DNA of 64,000 nt. Origin: Phaeosaccion multiseriatum (Eukaryota; Ochrophyta, other classes). The stretch is from contig OZ218957.1 of assembly GCA_965112735.1 (NCBI GenBank), positions 3,472,001-3,536,000 of the forward strand. The letters are read 5' to 3'. Below are positions 55,550 through 64,000 of this stretch, piece after piece. Positions within the stretch are counted from its first letter, which is position 1. The number at the start of each line of letters is the position of its first letter. The notes under the pieces are model-generated. The model saw only the letters and a list, made by a program, of their open reading frames with translations. It ran no database searches and had not been told where the DNA came from. A program made the translations under genes and the position numbers.

Positions 55550-56044
55550 AGAGTGAGTAAGTGAGTGGGTGAGTGAGTGGGGGAGTGACTGGGTGACTGG
55601 GAGATCGAGCGAGCGAGTGGGTGAGTGAGTGGGAGGTTGAGCGAGCGAGTGAGTGAGGGGGTGGGTGAGTGAGTGATTGGGAGATCGAGCGAGCGATGGG
55701 TGAGTGAGTGAGTGAGTGAGTGGGTGAGTGCGTGAGTGAGTGCGTGAGTGAGTGAGTGAGTGAGTGGGTGGGTGCGTGAGTGAGTGAGTGAGTGAGTGAG
55801 TGAGTGAGTGGATGGGTGAGTGAGTGGGTGAGTGGGTGAGTGCATGAGTGAGTGAGTGAGTGGATGAGTGAGTGAGTGAGTGAGTGAATGAATGAGTGGG
55901 TGGGTGACTAGGAGATCGAGCAAGCGAGTGGGTGGGTGCGTGGGCGAGTGAGTGAGAGAGCGAGTGAGTGAGGGAATGAGTATTCAAGTGAGTGGGTGAG
56001 TGAGTGAGTGAGTGAGGGAATGAGTGGGTGAGTGACTGGGAGAT

Positions 56045-56076
<32 letters not shown>

Positions 56077-56160
56077 TGGGTGAGTGACTGGGAGATCGAG
56101 CGAGCGAGTGAGTGAGGGAATGAGTGTTCAAGTGAGTGAGTGAATGAGTGCGTGCGTGTG
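55550..56160. repeat. GAGT/GGGT tetranucleotide array
   Basis: About 600 bp of GTGAGTGAGTGG-type units with embedded AGATCGAGCGAGCGA copies (about five), which give a higher-order structure. It lies downstream of the WD40 stop codon. The antisense frame (repetitive THSLTHS) is an artefact. Confidence 0.95.
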
Positions 56161-57990
56161 TGTTTGTCAGCACACCTATCCGTGCGCTCGCTGACAGAGC
56201 GTACTGTTGCCTTCGCTTCTCTCCACACAGTACACAACCACAGTCGTACGAAGCTCAGCGCTTCATGTCCCCCTGTTTTGCCGTCGGTATGCTTCGCCCT
56301 AACTCTCTCCTTCTCTCTTCCTCCCACCCTCGCTCCCTATCCCACCTCTCACTCGCTCGCTCGCTACCTGCTGACCCCCTGTATCTCTCTCTCTCTCTCT
56401 CTCAGGCACGACGACGCCCCCCCCCCTCTCTCTCTCAGTCGACAGCCAAACTCGTCAATAATGAAGACGGTCGGACCGCCCCGGCCGCCTCGAGGAGGGC
56501 ATGACACGGACGGAGCAGCCGAGCAGCAGGGCAGCGGAGGGAAGGGAGTGTGCGTGTGCAGACCTTCCTGGCGCACTGCGTCGGAGCGAGTGATGACCAT
56601 TGGTGACGGTTGGTGCTTAGTGCTGCTCGCCTAGTGGCGCTGGGGTATCGGTATCGCCGTCTTTCCCCCTTTTCGGATTGGCTGCGTGCCAGTGGGGAAG
56701 AGGGCAAGGCATTAGAGGATGGATGGCTGGGGCGGCCGCCCTTTGTTGCCTTGCTTGCTCGCCTGTAACCTGCGACCTGCTGGAGTGTCGACCCCCGACA
56801 AGCTTCCAGCTGCGCGGAGCGACCTATGAAAGCCGACCTCGATGGTGCGAAAGGTGTGGATTCGCCACCCACCGATGTTGTTCGGCTTCGGGCCGGCGTC
56901 AAGCGGCGCGGCCAGCTTTCAGTTTCCAATTTTATTTTGTGGGACTAGCTGGCGTGCCCTCTGAGCTCAACACATGGCTAGAGGCACAAGCGAGCAGAAA
57001 TCTCTAATGAATTAAGTCTTACTTTCGTATATATCGAATCACACAAACGCGAGTGGGTACTGTAAGTGAGTGAGCGAGTGATTCAGCCCAGAAGCATGGG
57101 CGCGTGTCTGCCTCGCGGATGTACAATGTAAGGTTGTGGTAGAGCGAGCGAGCTACTCCTCTCGCTCTGCCTGCAGACACAAGAGAGTCAATGCAATCGG
57201 CCCTGCCTGTGCATGCCATGGTTTCTCTGGCTCCTGGCTTCTTGGCCGTACTGTAGGCCACCTCTGGCTTCTGGATTCGGGCGGCAGACCAGCAGCGCTG
57301 GCTTCTAGTCGCAGGCGAGAGCCTCTGGCTTCTTGGGCTGGGAAAAGAAGATGAAAACAGGGGCACGCGCCCACCCACCCCGCAACGGAGTTCGTCGCTC
57401 GAGCACTGAAAGCCTCGACTCTCCTCCCACTGAGCATCAAGTTGCTTGTCAGAGGCTAGAATATCAACAGACTTTAGGGTAAAAAAGTGCTCACGAAGCC
57501 GTCATTTCTGGGTGGCCTCGCTCCGGAAGCAAGCCCTTCATCACAGGCCGGGGGGCCTTCTTAGGCCAGTATCCGGAGCCGGCTGGAGCAAGAAAGCAAC
57601 GCTCGCAGCCAATTGCTCACTTTCTGAACCACGCAAGCGTGCGTGCGCACTCATGTGCTCACTCGCTTCACCAGTTGTCACGCACGCACTCACACATGCA
57701 CGGACACAAACACACGGCTCAGTTTCGCGAGTCCGCCCGCCCCTGGCTTCTGGCTATCAGGGGCCAGCCAGAGAAACACTCATAGCCAGGGCCGAATCGT
57801 CCAACAACAACAGGTATGACACAATACATGCAACATATGCATAGCAACGGGAGGAGCAGGAGCGGCACCAGATGAGGATCGGCTCCAGACTGGCCTAGAA
57901 GCCTATGCTCTAGGCCCTAGGCCGAGCGGCCGTTGGCCGCTATAGGCCGGCCATTTTTTCTCCCTAGGCCGGCGGTTCTAGGCCTAGCTA
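56161..57990. other. Region without a supported gene
   Basis: Short open frames occur (for example 56460-56634) and a CT tract with CAG acceptor at 56385-56405, so a terminal exon of the WD40 gene is conceivable. Otherwise nothing recognisable. TGGCTTCTGG-like words recur at 57230-57330 and 57740-57755. Confidence 0.4.
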
Positions 57991-58009
57991 GGCCTCCACC
58001 AGGGTCGAA

Positions 58010-58485
58010 GGGAGGGAGGGAGGGAGGGGGGCAGGCGGGGAGGGAGGGAGGGAGGGAGGGAGGGAGGGAGGGAGGGAGGGAGGGATAGAAAGCGGGAGAA
58101 AGGGAGGGAGGGAGGGAGGGAGGGAGGGAGGGAGGGAGGGAGGGAGGGAGGGAGGGAGGGAGGGAGGGAGGGAGGGAGGGAGGGAGGGAGGGAGGGAGGG
58201 AGGGAGGGAGGGAGGGAGGGAGGGAGGGAGGGAGGGAGGGAGGGAGGGAGGGAGGGAGGGAGGGAGGGAGGGAGGGAGGGAGGGAGGGAGGGAGGGAGGG
58301 AGGGAGGGAGGGAGGGAGGGAGGGAGGGAGGGAGGGAGGGAGGGAGGGAGGGAGGGAGGGAGGGAGAGAGAGAGAGAGGGAGGGATGGATGGATGGAGGG
58401 AGGGAGGGAGGGAGGGAGGGACGGAGGGAGGGAGGGAGGGAGGGAGGGAGGGAGGGAGGGAGGGAGGGAGGGAGGGAGGGAGGGA
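58010..58485. repeat. (GGGA)n array
   Basis: Almost pure GGGA tetranucleotide with few interruptions (GGATAGAAAGCGGGAGAAAG at 58082; GGATGGATGGATGG at 58384). It abuts the candidate MITE on its left. Confidence 0.97.
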
Positions 58486-58740
58486 TCGGCCCTGGACAAG
58501 GTTATCTGATTACTGATTACGGCCGGCGCAGCCGGCCTGATTACTGATTACAGCCGGCGCCAGCCGGCCTGATTACTGATTATGGCGCCAGCCGGGCCTG
58601 AGTACTGATTATGGCCGGCGCCAGCCGGGTCTGATTACTGATTATGACCGGCACCCGCCGGCCTGATTACTGATTATTGGCGCCAGCCGGCCTGATTACT
58701 GATTATGGCCGGCGCACACTGTAACCTTGTCCAGGGCCGA
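58486..58740. mobile_element. Candidate MITE: 19-bp perfect terminal inverted repeats around a GATTACTGATTA tandem array
   Basis: The left end TCGGCCCTGGACAAGGTTA (58486-58504) is the exact reverse complement of the right end TAACCTTGTCCAGGGCCGA (58722-58740). Between them are about seven copies of a ~30-bp unit with CTGATTACTGATTA and GGCCGGCGCCAGCC. The element sits inside (GGGA)n, so a target-site duplication cannot be told from the repeat. No transposase is encoded. Confidence 0.65.
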
Positions 58741-58800
58741 GAGGGAGGGAGGGAGGGAGGGAGGGAGGGAGGGAGGGACGGACAGAGGGGTAGAGGGATG
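58741..58800. repeat. (GGGA)n right flank of the candidate MITE
   Basis: GGGA units ending in GACGGACAGAGGGGTAGAGG; the same ending occurs again at 60700-60718. Confidence 0.85.
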
Positions 58801-58816
58801 GGAGGAGGTAGGGAGG

Positions 58817-58890
58817 GATGTAAAATGACAAGCGCTGTCGCCAACAGATAGTGTAAAACGACATGCGCTGTCGCCTACAGATAGGATAGA
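58817..58890. repeat. ~36-bp tandem duplication
   Basis: Two copies of GTAAAATGACA/GTAAAACGACA followed by GCGCTGTCGCC and AACAGATA/TACAGATA. Confidence 0.75.
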
Positions 58891-59129
58891 ACTAGACACA
58901 CGGACAAGGTAACAGCAACCCCAAAGCCAGCCTAGCAGCCAGCCTTGACTCTATTAACTTATCGCATGCTAGTCCTAAACGACCACCTACGCACATAGGA
59001 TATAGTGAGAGCGACGCCACTCGTTCTCACCGTATCTGCCTGGGCCTGGGCCATTGACTTACGAATCGACTTTCCACAGGGAGGAATAGCGGGATAGAGG
59101 GAGAGAGGGGGGGATGGAGGGATAGAAAG

Positions 59130-59943
59130 AGGGAGAAAGGGAGGGGCGGAGGGAGGGAGGGAGGGAGGGAGCGAGGGAGGAGGGAGGGAGGGATAGAAAG
59201 CGGGAGAAAGGGAGGGAGGGAGGGAGGGAGGGAGGGAGGGAGGGAGGGAGGGAGGGAGGGAGGGAGGGAGGGAGGGAGGGAGGGAGGGAGGGAGGGAGGG
59301 AGGGAGGGAGGGAGGGAGGGAGGGAGGGAGGGAGGGAGGGAGGGAGGGAGGGAGGGAGGGAGGGAGGGAGGGAGGGAGGGAGGGAGGGAGGGAGGGAGGG
59401 AGGGAGGGAGGGAGGGAGGGAGGGAGGGAGGGAGGGAGGGAGGGAGGGAGGGAGGGAGGGAGGGAGGGAGGGAGGGAGGGAGGGAGGGAGGGAGGGAGGG
59501 AGGGAGGGAGGGAGGGAGGGAGGGAGGGAGGGAGGGAGGGAGGGAGGGAGGGAGGGAGGGAGGGAGGGAGGGAGGGAGGGAGGGAGGGAGGGAGGGAGGG
59601 AGGGAGGGAGGGAGGGAGGGAGGGAGGGAGGGAGGGAGGGAGGGAGGGAGGGAGGGAGGGAGGGAGGGAGGGAGGGAGGGAGGGAGGGAGGGAGGGAGGG
59701 AGGGAGGGAGGGAGGGAGGGAGGGAGGGAGGGAGGGAGGGAGGGAGGGAGGGAGGGAGGGAGGGAGGGAGGGAGGGAGGGAGGGAGGGAGGGAGGGAGGG
59801 AGGGAGGGAGGGAGGGAGGGAGGGAGGGAGGGAGGGAGGGAGGGAGGGAGGGAGGGAGAGAGGGAGGGAGGGAGGGAGGGAGGGAGGGAGGGAGGGAGGG
59901 AGGGAGGGAGGGAGGGAGCGAGGGAGGGAGGGAGAGAGGGAGG
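59130..59943. repeat. Long (GGGA)n array
   Basis: Pure GGGA from about 59214 to 59855, with the same GGATAGAAAGCGGGAGAAAG interruption near its left end as in the 58-kb array, so the two arrays share ancestry. Confidence 0.97.
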
Positions 59944-60690
59944 GCAGTGGCGACCCTTCCCGGAACAGCTCTCAGCAACCACCCAGTGGTCTGCTGCTCA
60001 CTCCAACCCTCCTAGAGGTGACGTAGAAGATATGTAGATGTGAAGTGATGATGTATTCATAGACGCGCTACTGTCCTACACCACCCCTTCACTTATTTCT
60101 TGTCCTGACACTTATCCTAGTGCCTTGCCTGTCCCTTTGCCTTTGTTCCTTCCCTTGCCCTGTCTCGCCTACTTGCCACACCACGGCCTCATCACTGAAT
60201 CCCTCCCACTGTCCCGAATCTGACCAAAATAGACGTCCTCGATATCCAATGTCGATGTCCTGCCCATACACTAACAGGAGGGAGGGAGGGAGGGAGGGAG
60301 GGAAGGAGGGAGGGAGGGAGGGAGGGAGGGAGGGAGGGAGGGAGGGAGTGATAGCCTCCGAGCCAGGGCAGTGGCGACCCTTCTCGGAACAGCTCTCAGC
60401 AACCACCCAGTGGTCTGGTACAAGTGACGTAGAAGATATGTAGATGTGAAGTGATGATGTATTGATAGACGCGCTCTGTCCTACACAACCCCTTCACTTA
60501 TTTCTTGTCCTGACACTTATCCTAGTACCTTGCCTGTCCCTTTGCCTTTGTTCCTTCCCTTGCCCTGTCTCGCCTACTTGCCGCACCACGGCCTCATCAC
60601 TGAATCCCTCCCACTGTCCCGAATCTGACCAAAATAGACGTCCTCGATATCCAATGTCGATGTCCTGCCCATACACTAACAGGAGGGAGG
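59944..60690. repeat. ~320-bp segmental tandem duplication separated by (GGGA)n
   Basis: Copy 1 at about 59944-60278 and copy 2 at about 60368-60685 share CAGTGGCGACCCTT, GGAACAGCTCTCAGCAACCA, GTGACGTAGAAGATATGTAG, CCAAAATAGACGTCCTCG and CATACACTAACAGGAGGGAG, with few substitutions. Both end at a GGGA tract. No conserved protein is evident in either copy. Confidence 0.9.
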
Positions 60691-60721
60691 GAGGGAGGGA
60701 CGGACAGAGGGGTAGAGGGAC

Positions 60722-60977
60722 CAAGTCTACTCCTCACTTCCAATCCAATACATTTGCTTAAAACTGGTGACTACTCTTTGCACCCTGGGCACTCCCACCG
60801 TCCGCCTAGTTGGCTGCTGGCGTCTGCCCTAGGCCGCGCGGGCCTCCGGCCCGCCTAGGCCGCCTAGGCGGCGGCATATAAATAGGCCGAGGGTCTACGG
60901 CCCTCGCTAGGCCGGGCATTTTTCCCAAATAGGCCTACAACCCCTGTAGGCCGGCCCGCTAGGCGTGCATGGGGCCG
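60722..60977. repeat. GGCCTAG-rich repeat, copy A (~250 bp)
   Basis: It begins AAGTCTACTCCTCAC and contains CACCCTGGGCACTCCCACCG, CTGCCCTAGGCCGCGCGGGC, CTACGGCCCTCGCTAGGCCG and CCCAAATAGGCCTA. Many CCTAGG/GGCCTAGG palindromes could fold into hairpins. Copy B is at 61623-61852. Confidence 0.85.
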
Positions 60978-61046
60978 AATTAAGGGTGTTTTGAATTGAA
61001 ACTCACAAAAAAAACTTTAGAAAGGGTGGAAATTGCCCGAGAATGC

Positions 61047-61130
61047 GGCCGAATGTCCGAGTTGGTCTAAGGAGCTAGTTTCAGGTACTAGTCTACTAAG
61101 TAGGCGTGGGTTCAAATCCCACTTCGGTCA
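61047..61130 (+). tRNA. tRNA-Leu (anticodon CAG)
   Basis: Acceptor GGCCGAA (61047-61053) pairs with TTCGGTC (61123-61129), one G-U pair. The anticodon arm is CTAGT / TTCAGGT / ACTAG with anticodon CAG (Leu, CUG). A long class II variable arm (CTAC TAA GTAG) and a perfect T arm (GTGGG TTCAAAT CCCAC) follow. No intron and no encoded CCA, as expected for a nuclear gene; a T-run follows within about 10 bp as a Pol III terminator candidate. The D arm was not checked in detail. It could be a genuine gene or the tRNA-like head of a SINE. Confidence 0.85.
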
Positions 61131-61301
61131 ATTTGAATTTTTGTTCGTGCGCCCTTTTTTTGCCCTTATGTAATGCTTACGTAGCGATTTTTTTTTTTTC
61201 CCTTCCCCCCCTCAGGCCCTCAGGGCGCAGCGGCCGACACCCTCAAAGGTGCTCACACCTGACTGGGGCCCACCTCCCCCCTCCTCCTCACCATGACACT
61301 C

Positions 61302-61380
<79 letters not shown>
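61302..61380. repeat. CT/CA dinucleotide tract
   Basis: Pure CT followed by a CACACA stretch; non-coding. Confidence 0.9.
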
Positions 61381-61622
61381 TCGGCCCCATGCACGCCCAG
61401 CGGTTTTGCTCTAGGCCGCTAGGCCGCTAGGCCGATCTAGGCCCCCGTCCGCTCTAGGCCGCTCACTTTTCAGTCCTAGGCGGCCTATATAGCCCGCCTC
61501 TAGGCAGCCTGCCTCCCAGTGACCGTGGGCGCGTGCGTGGTGCCGCCTAGCTAGCCAGTGGGTAGCAGCAGCTAGGTCTGCACTCCTCGTAGGGCCAGCG
61601 AGGCGTAAGAGACAACACGAAC

Positions 61623-61852
61623 GAAGTCTACTCCTCACCTCCAATCCCATGCAATGGAACTGACTACTCTTTGCACTCTGGGCACTCCCACCGACCGTTG
61701 GCTGGCGTCTGCCCTAGGCCGCGCGGGCCTCCGCCCCGCTTAGGCCGCCTAGGCGGCGGCATAAAGATATGCCGAGGGCCTACGGCCCTCGCTAGGCCGG
61801 GCAGTTTTCCCAAATAGGCCTAGGCCGCTAGCTAGGCGTGCACGGGGCCGAA
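61623..61852. repeat. GGCCTAG-rich repeat, copy B (~230 bp)
   Basis: Second copy of the 60722-60977 repeat with about a dozen differences plus indels. A further, more diverged cluster of TAGGCC words lies at 61405-61500 and another at 61915-62010, and a short one at 57895-57990. Confidence 0.85.
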
Positions 61853-62301
61853 CACACTTTCAGTTTCAGTTTCTAAGGTGATCCTATTAATCGCTCCATT
61901 TCTTGAGCCTGTAAGCCTAGGCCTAGAGACGAAATTCGGCCGGCCTAGGGGGGCGCAGGCCCCCGGCCTAGGCCTATTTTTGGCGCAGCCCCCCCCCCCC
62001 CCCGGCCTACTATCTCTCTGAGCTTCTTCTGGGCCCGACCCTGCCTGACCTGGCTCAGCGGCTCTAGCTGCACCAGGGGGGGGGAAAGGAGCCAAATAGA
62101 CAAACAATATAATGTCTCATGTTAAGTGCGGCCCTCCCTTAGCCTATTAGCTATCCCAATGGGGAAAAGTTAGTCCTAGATGGTCCCCAGCCGCCGCAGA
62201 TCCTTGCCTTAGCTATGATCCGATGGTGAACAAGCAGGTCTGATATATTTTTTTAGGGGACGTAAGTTGTAGACTTGACAGGTCCGCAGTAGTCAGGCTG
62301 G

Positions 62302-62631
62302 TCAGTCCCCGCAAGTAGGAGAAGGTTGCTGGTCCACAGAGGTTGGATCCCTTCTCGTGCACGGGCACCGGCACAACGACAATTTCAAAAGTCGTGTCAG
62401 TGTGCTCACCGCTGCCAGCAGGTCGATGCTTCTAGAGCCGTGATGAGGCTCTCCCTTTTCGTCTCGCACAGAGTAAAACCTTAGCCGCTTTAAGGGGAGG
62501 TTCTCCCCGGGCGACTCGGGCACGATAAATGCGCCAACAGACCAGTGCCAGGCCCTCATTGCGATGACAAAGACAAAGAGCTTCACTGGCCATAGGAGGG
62601 TGCGCGTCTTGAACGTTCCTTTGTCCATCAT
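62302..62631 (-). CDS. First exon of a possible plastid-targeted protein (structure unresolved)
   Basis: An open frame whose N-terminus has a hydrophobic stretch (LFVFVIAMRAWHWSVGAF) followed by IVPESPGEN, similar to the plastid presequence of neighbouring genes. A donor GCG|GTGAGC lies at about 62410, after the sequence SRSIDLLAA. I could not find the next exon with confidence between 61850 and 62300, so this may be a partial or broken gene. Confidence 0.35.
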   Translation of the reverse strand: MMDKGTFKTRTLLWPVKLFVFVIAMRAWHWSVGAFIVPESPGENLPLKRLRFYSVRDEKGEPHHGSRSIDLLAAVSTLTRLLKLSLCRCPCTRRDPTSVDQQPSPTCGD

Positions 62632-63964
62632 GCGGGGCTCCCCTTCTTTGTCTCCATATTCCTTGAAATGTAGAGTCTCGAAAAGGTACGAAGGTGCGGA
62701 GGCCGGCAGAGGTTGTCTATGAGATGCCCTGTGTACCTATCCCCCTTTTGCAATGTGTTGCTCCGGGACCACGGCTCCGTGTGACAGTGATGTGTCCCCT
62801 GAGCCTCAAGGAGCCGAAAAGAAGCAACGACGCAAGGGCCAAGAAGATGAGGGGCTGTGTGTGAGGGGGATGGGCGGGGTAACACTGCACATTCAAGAAA
62901 GCTGCGGTACTCTCACCTGATTCTGCCATGTCCTCGGTCTCAGGCATGTCAGACGCCTTGCTGGGCTTTGCAGTGACCGCAAAGGCGGCACTGCAGATAC
63001 AAGGAAAAGAGCGGCCGCAGGTGCTTGCTTCAGTGTCTTCAAACCTCCGCTGGCGGCTTCCTTGATACGCGAATCGTCTCTCCTTACGAAAGCCCCGGCG
63101 TCATCTACTGCTTGGTCGTTGATGCTGTCCAAGAGAAGCCCGAGTCATCCCCAAATTCCGTCCGCACGAGGTCTCTTCCTTCTTCTTGAAAAGGGATGCC
63201 TTCTCTTGTGTTGTGTCATACCGACGGTTCGACCTTCTTCCTCCTCCTCCTGCTGCTGCTGCTGCTTTTCTTCGTCTCGCTCGTCTTCGTCGTCGCCATC
63301 GCTCTGACACTCTCTTCCCACTGCTGCTGGCTTCCCTGACCGGCTGAAAAAAATCTGTGCATCTTGGGACCCTGATGAGCACTGGATATGAGCTGGTCAT
63401 CTCCACCGTCGCCGGGCGTCACGCTCGAAGCCCCTTTATTCATGACAAGCTCACAGCATTTGGCCTGAGGACCCTCATGTGCAAAGCCCATCACATTTTC
63501 CTCCAATGATGACAGCTCCCGCTCAAACACTCCCTCAGCCATGCGCGCAGGTGATGAAGTCTTCGAGGCCCACAGAGTGTCCCAGTAGAGAGACTTGCAG
63601 GTCGTAGAGGTCTCGTTCCTTCTCTGTTGATAACAAGAATTGCTTGCAAGGAAGCGGGTGCAAAGTCTTGAAGCCAAATATGGCAGGCTCTCTTCTCCAA
63701 CACCAACACGACGTGGTGATCATTCCCCCCGACGTCGTCATCATGGCATGGCAAGTCTTCCCCAGGTATGCCTGTACCAGCCATGACTTGCGTGAAAAGA
63801 TGAAAGATCCCATCTATCCTCTCACAGTCCGACGACGGCCGATGGCACTCGATGGCTATTTTCGTTTCATCCCACGTACTGCCAATGCCGAGGCTCTGGC
63901 TGCAGAACCACGCGAAGAATGGAGGATTCAATCGAATCCGAGGTGAACATGGATCTTGTCCCAC
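62632..63964 (-). other. Exon-like segments of one or more unresolved - strand genes
   Basis: Several overlapping - strand frames look partly protein-like, including MAEGVFERELSSLEENVMGF (from about 63542) followed by FAHEGPQAKCCELVMNKGAS and ending in a poly-Ser/Arg tract near 63220, and a segment near 62990-62925 reading AAFAVTAKPSKASDMPET before a GTGAGA donor. The phases could not be joined into one model, and the right edge of the window may cut the gene. Confidence 0.3.
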
Positions 63965-64000
63965 TTTTGATGCAGCTTATGCTCCAGACGGGGGCTTTGA

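Noticed and set aside
56140-56634. Terminal exon(s) of the WD40 gene
   Set aside because: A CT tract with an acceptor exists, but no phase-consistent donor was found before the stop at 55498; left as a possibility only.
57984-59982. Long reading frames on the - strand (171-339 residues)
   Set aside because: They are pure (GGGA)n read as Ser-Leu-Pro-Pro repeats, with no codon bias or flanking exon; array artefacts.
58010-60350. CRISPR-like array
   Set aside because: Repeats are 4-bp microsatellite without unique spacers, in a eukaryotic context.

Overview
This window is nuclear DNA from a eukaryote, most likely a photosynthetic stramenopile (heterokont) or another alga with a secondary red plastid. 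Three observations support this. Nearly every gene is broken by short GT-AG introns whose exons rejoin in frame. Several proteins begin with a signal peptide ending in an Ala-x-Ala-Phe/Trp type junction (TAFVPS in the LysA-like protein, TTAFAI in the Rieske-like protein, CAAFML in the 26-kb protein, GFQFLP in the deformylase), as in heterokont plastid presequences. Nuclear-type genes (POP1, flotillin, PPR-SMR) are present. I cannot name the species. No prokaryotic operon, phage or CRISPR structure was seen.

Layout. 1-13.35 kb: the 3' part of one giant + strand gene (17 exons visible, at least 2856 residues) joining a dynein-stalk-like segment, an alpha/beta-hydrolase-fold domain, IQ motifs, a coiled coil, a SAM domain and ankyrin repeats. 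13.7-15.4 kb (-): an unrecognised 333-residue protein. 15.7-20.25 kb (+): a plastid-targeted group IV decarboxylase, probably diaminopimelate decarboxylase. 21.2-23.7 kb (-): an IMPACT/YigZ-family protein. 23.8-25.4 kb (+): a plastid Rieske-fold protein with altered cluster ligands. 25.8-26.8 kb (-): a small Cys-rich plastid protein. 27.1-33.6 kb (+): a large low-complexity protein. 34.4-41.0 kb (-): POP1 of RNase P/MRP. 41.1-43.6 kb (+): plastid peptide deformylase. 44.9-47.3 kb (-): an intronless PPR-SMR protein. 47.9-51.3 kb (-): flotillin. 51.7-55.5 kb (+): a WD40 protein. 55.5-62.3 kb: repeat-rich DNA with (GGGA)n arrays, a candidate MITE, segmental duplications and a tRNA-Leu(CAG) gene. 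62.3-64 kb: exon fragments of unresolved - strand genes.

Genes alternate strand almost perfectly, giving divergent pairs with 100-340 bp between start codons and convergent pairs with longer spacers. Roles that can be read are plastid amino-acid synthesis and protein maturation, RNA processing (POP1, PPR-SMR), membrane scaffolding (flotillin) and a probable cytoskeletal scaffold.

Two short interspersed sequences are the most unusual feature. One is a 12-mer, TTGGTGATACAG, set in CAG/CTG repeats. The other is a 16-mer, CCATCCACTGCCATCC. Both occur dozens of times, in either orientation, in introns and inside exons, without breaking reading frames. Introns are swollen by microsatellites that mostly sit just before the 3' splice site. 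All exon models come from reading splice signals and phases by eye, without transcript or database support.
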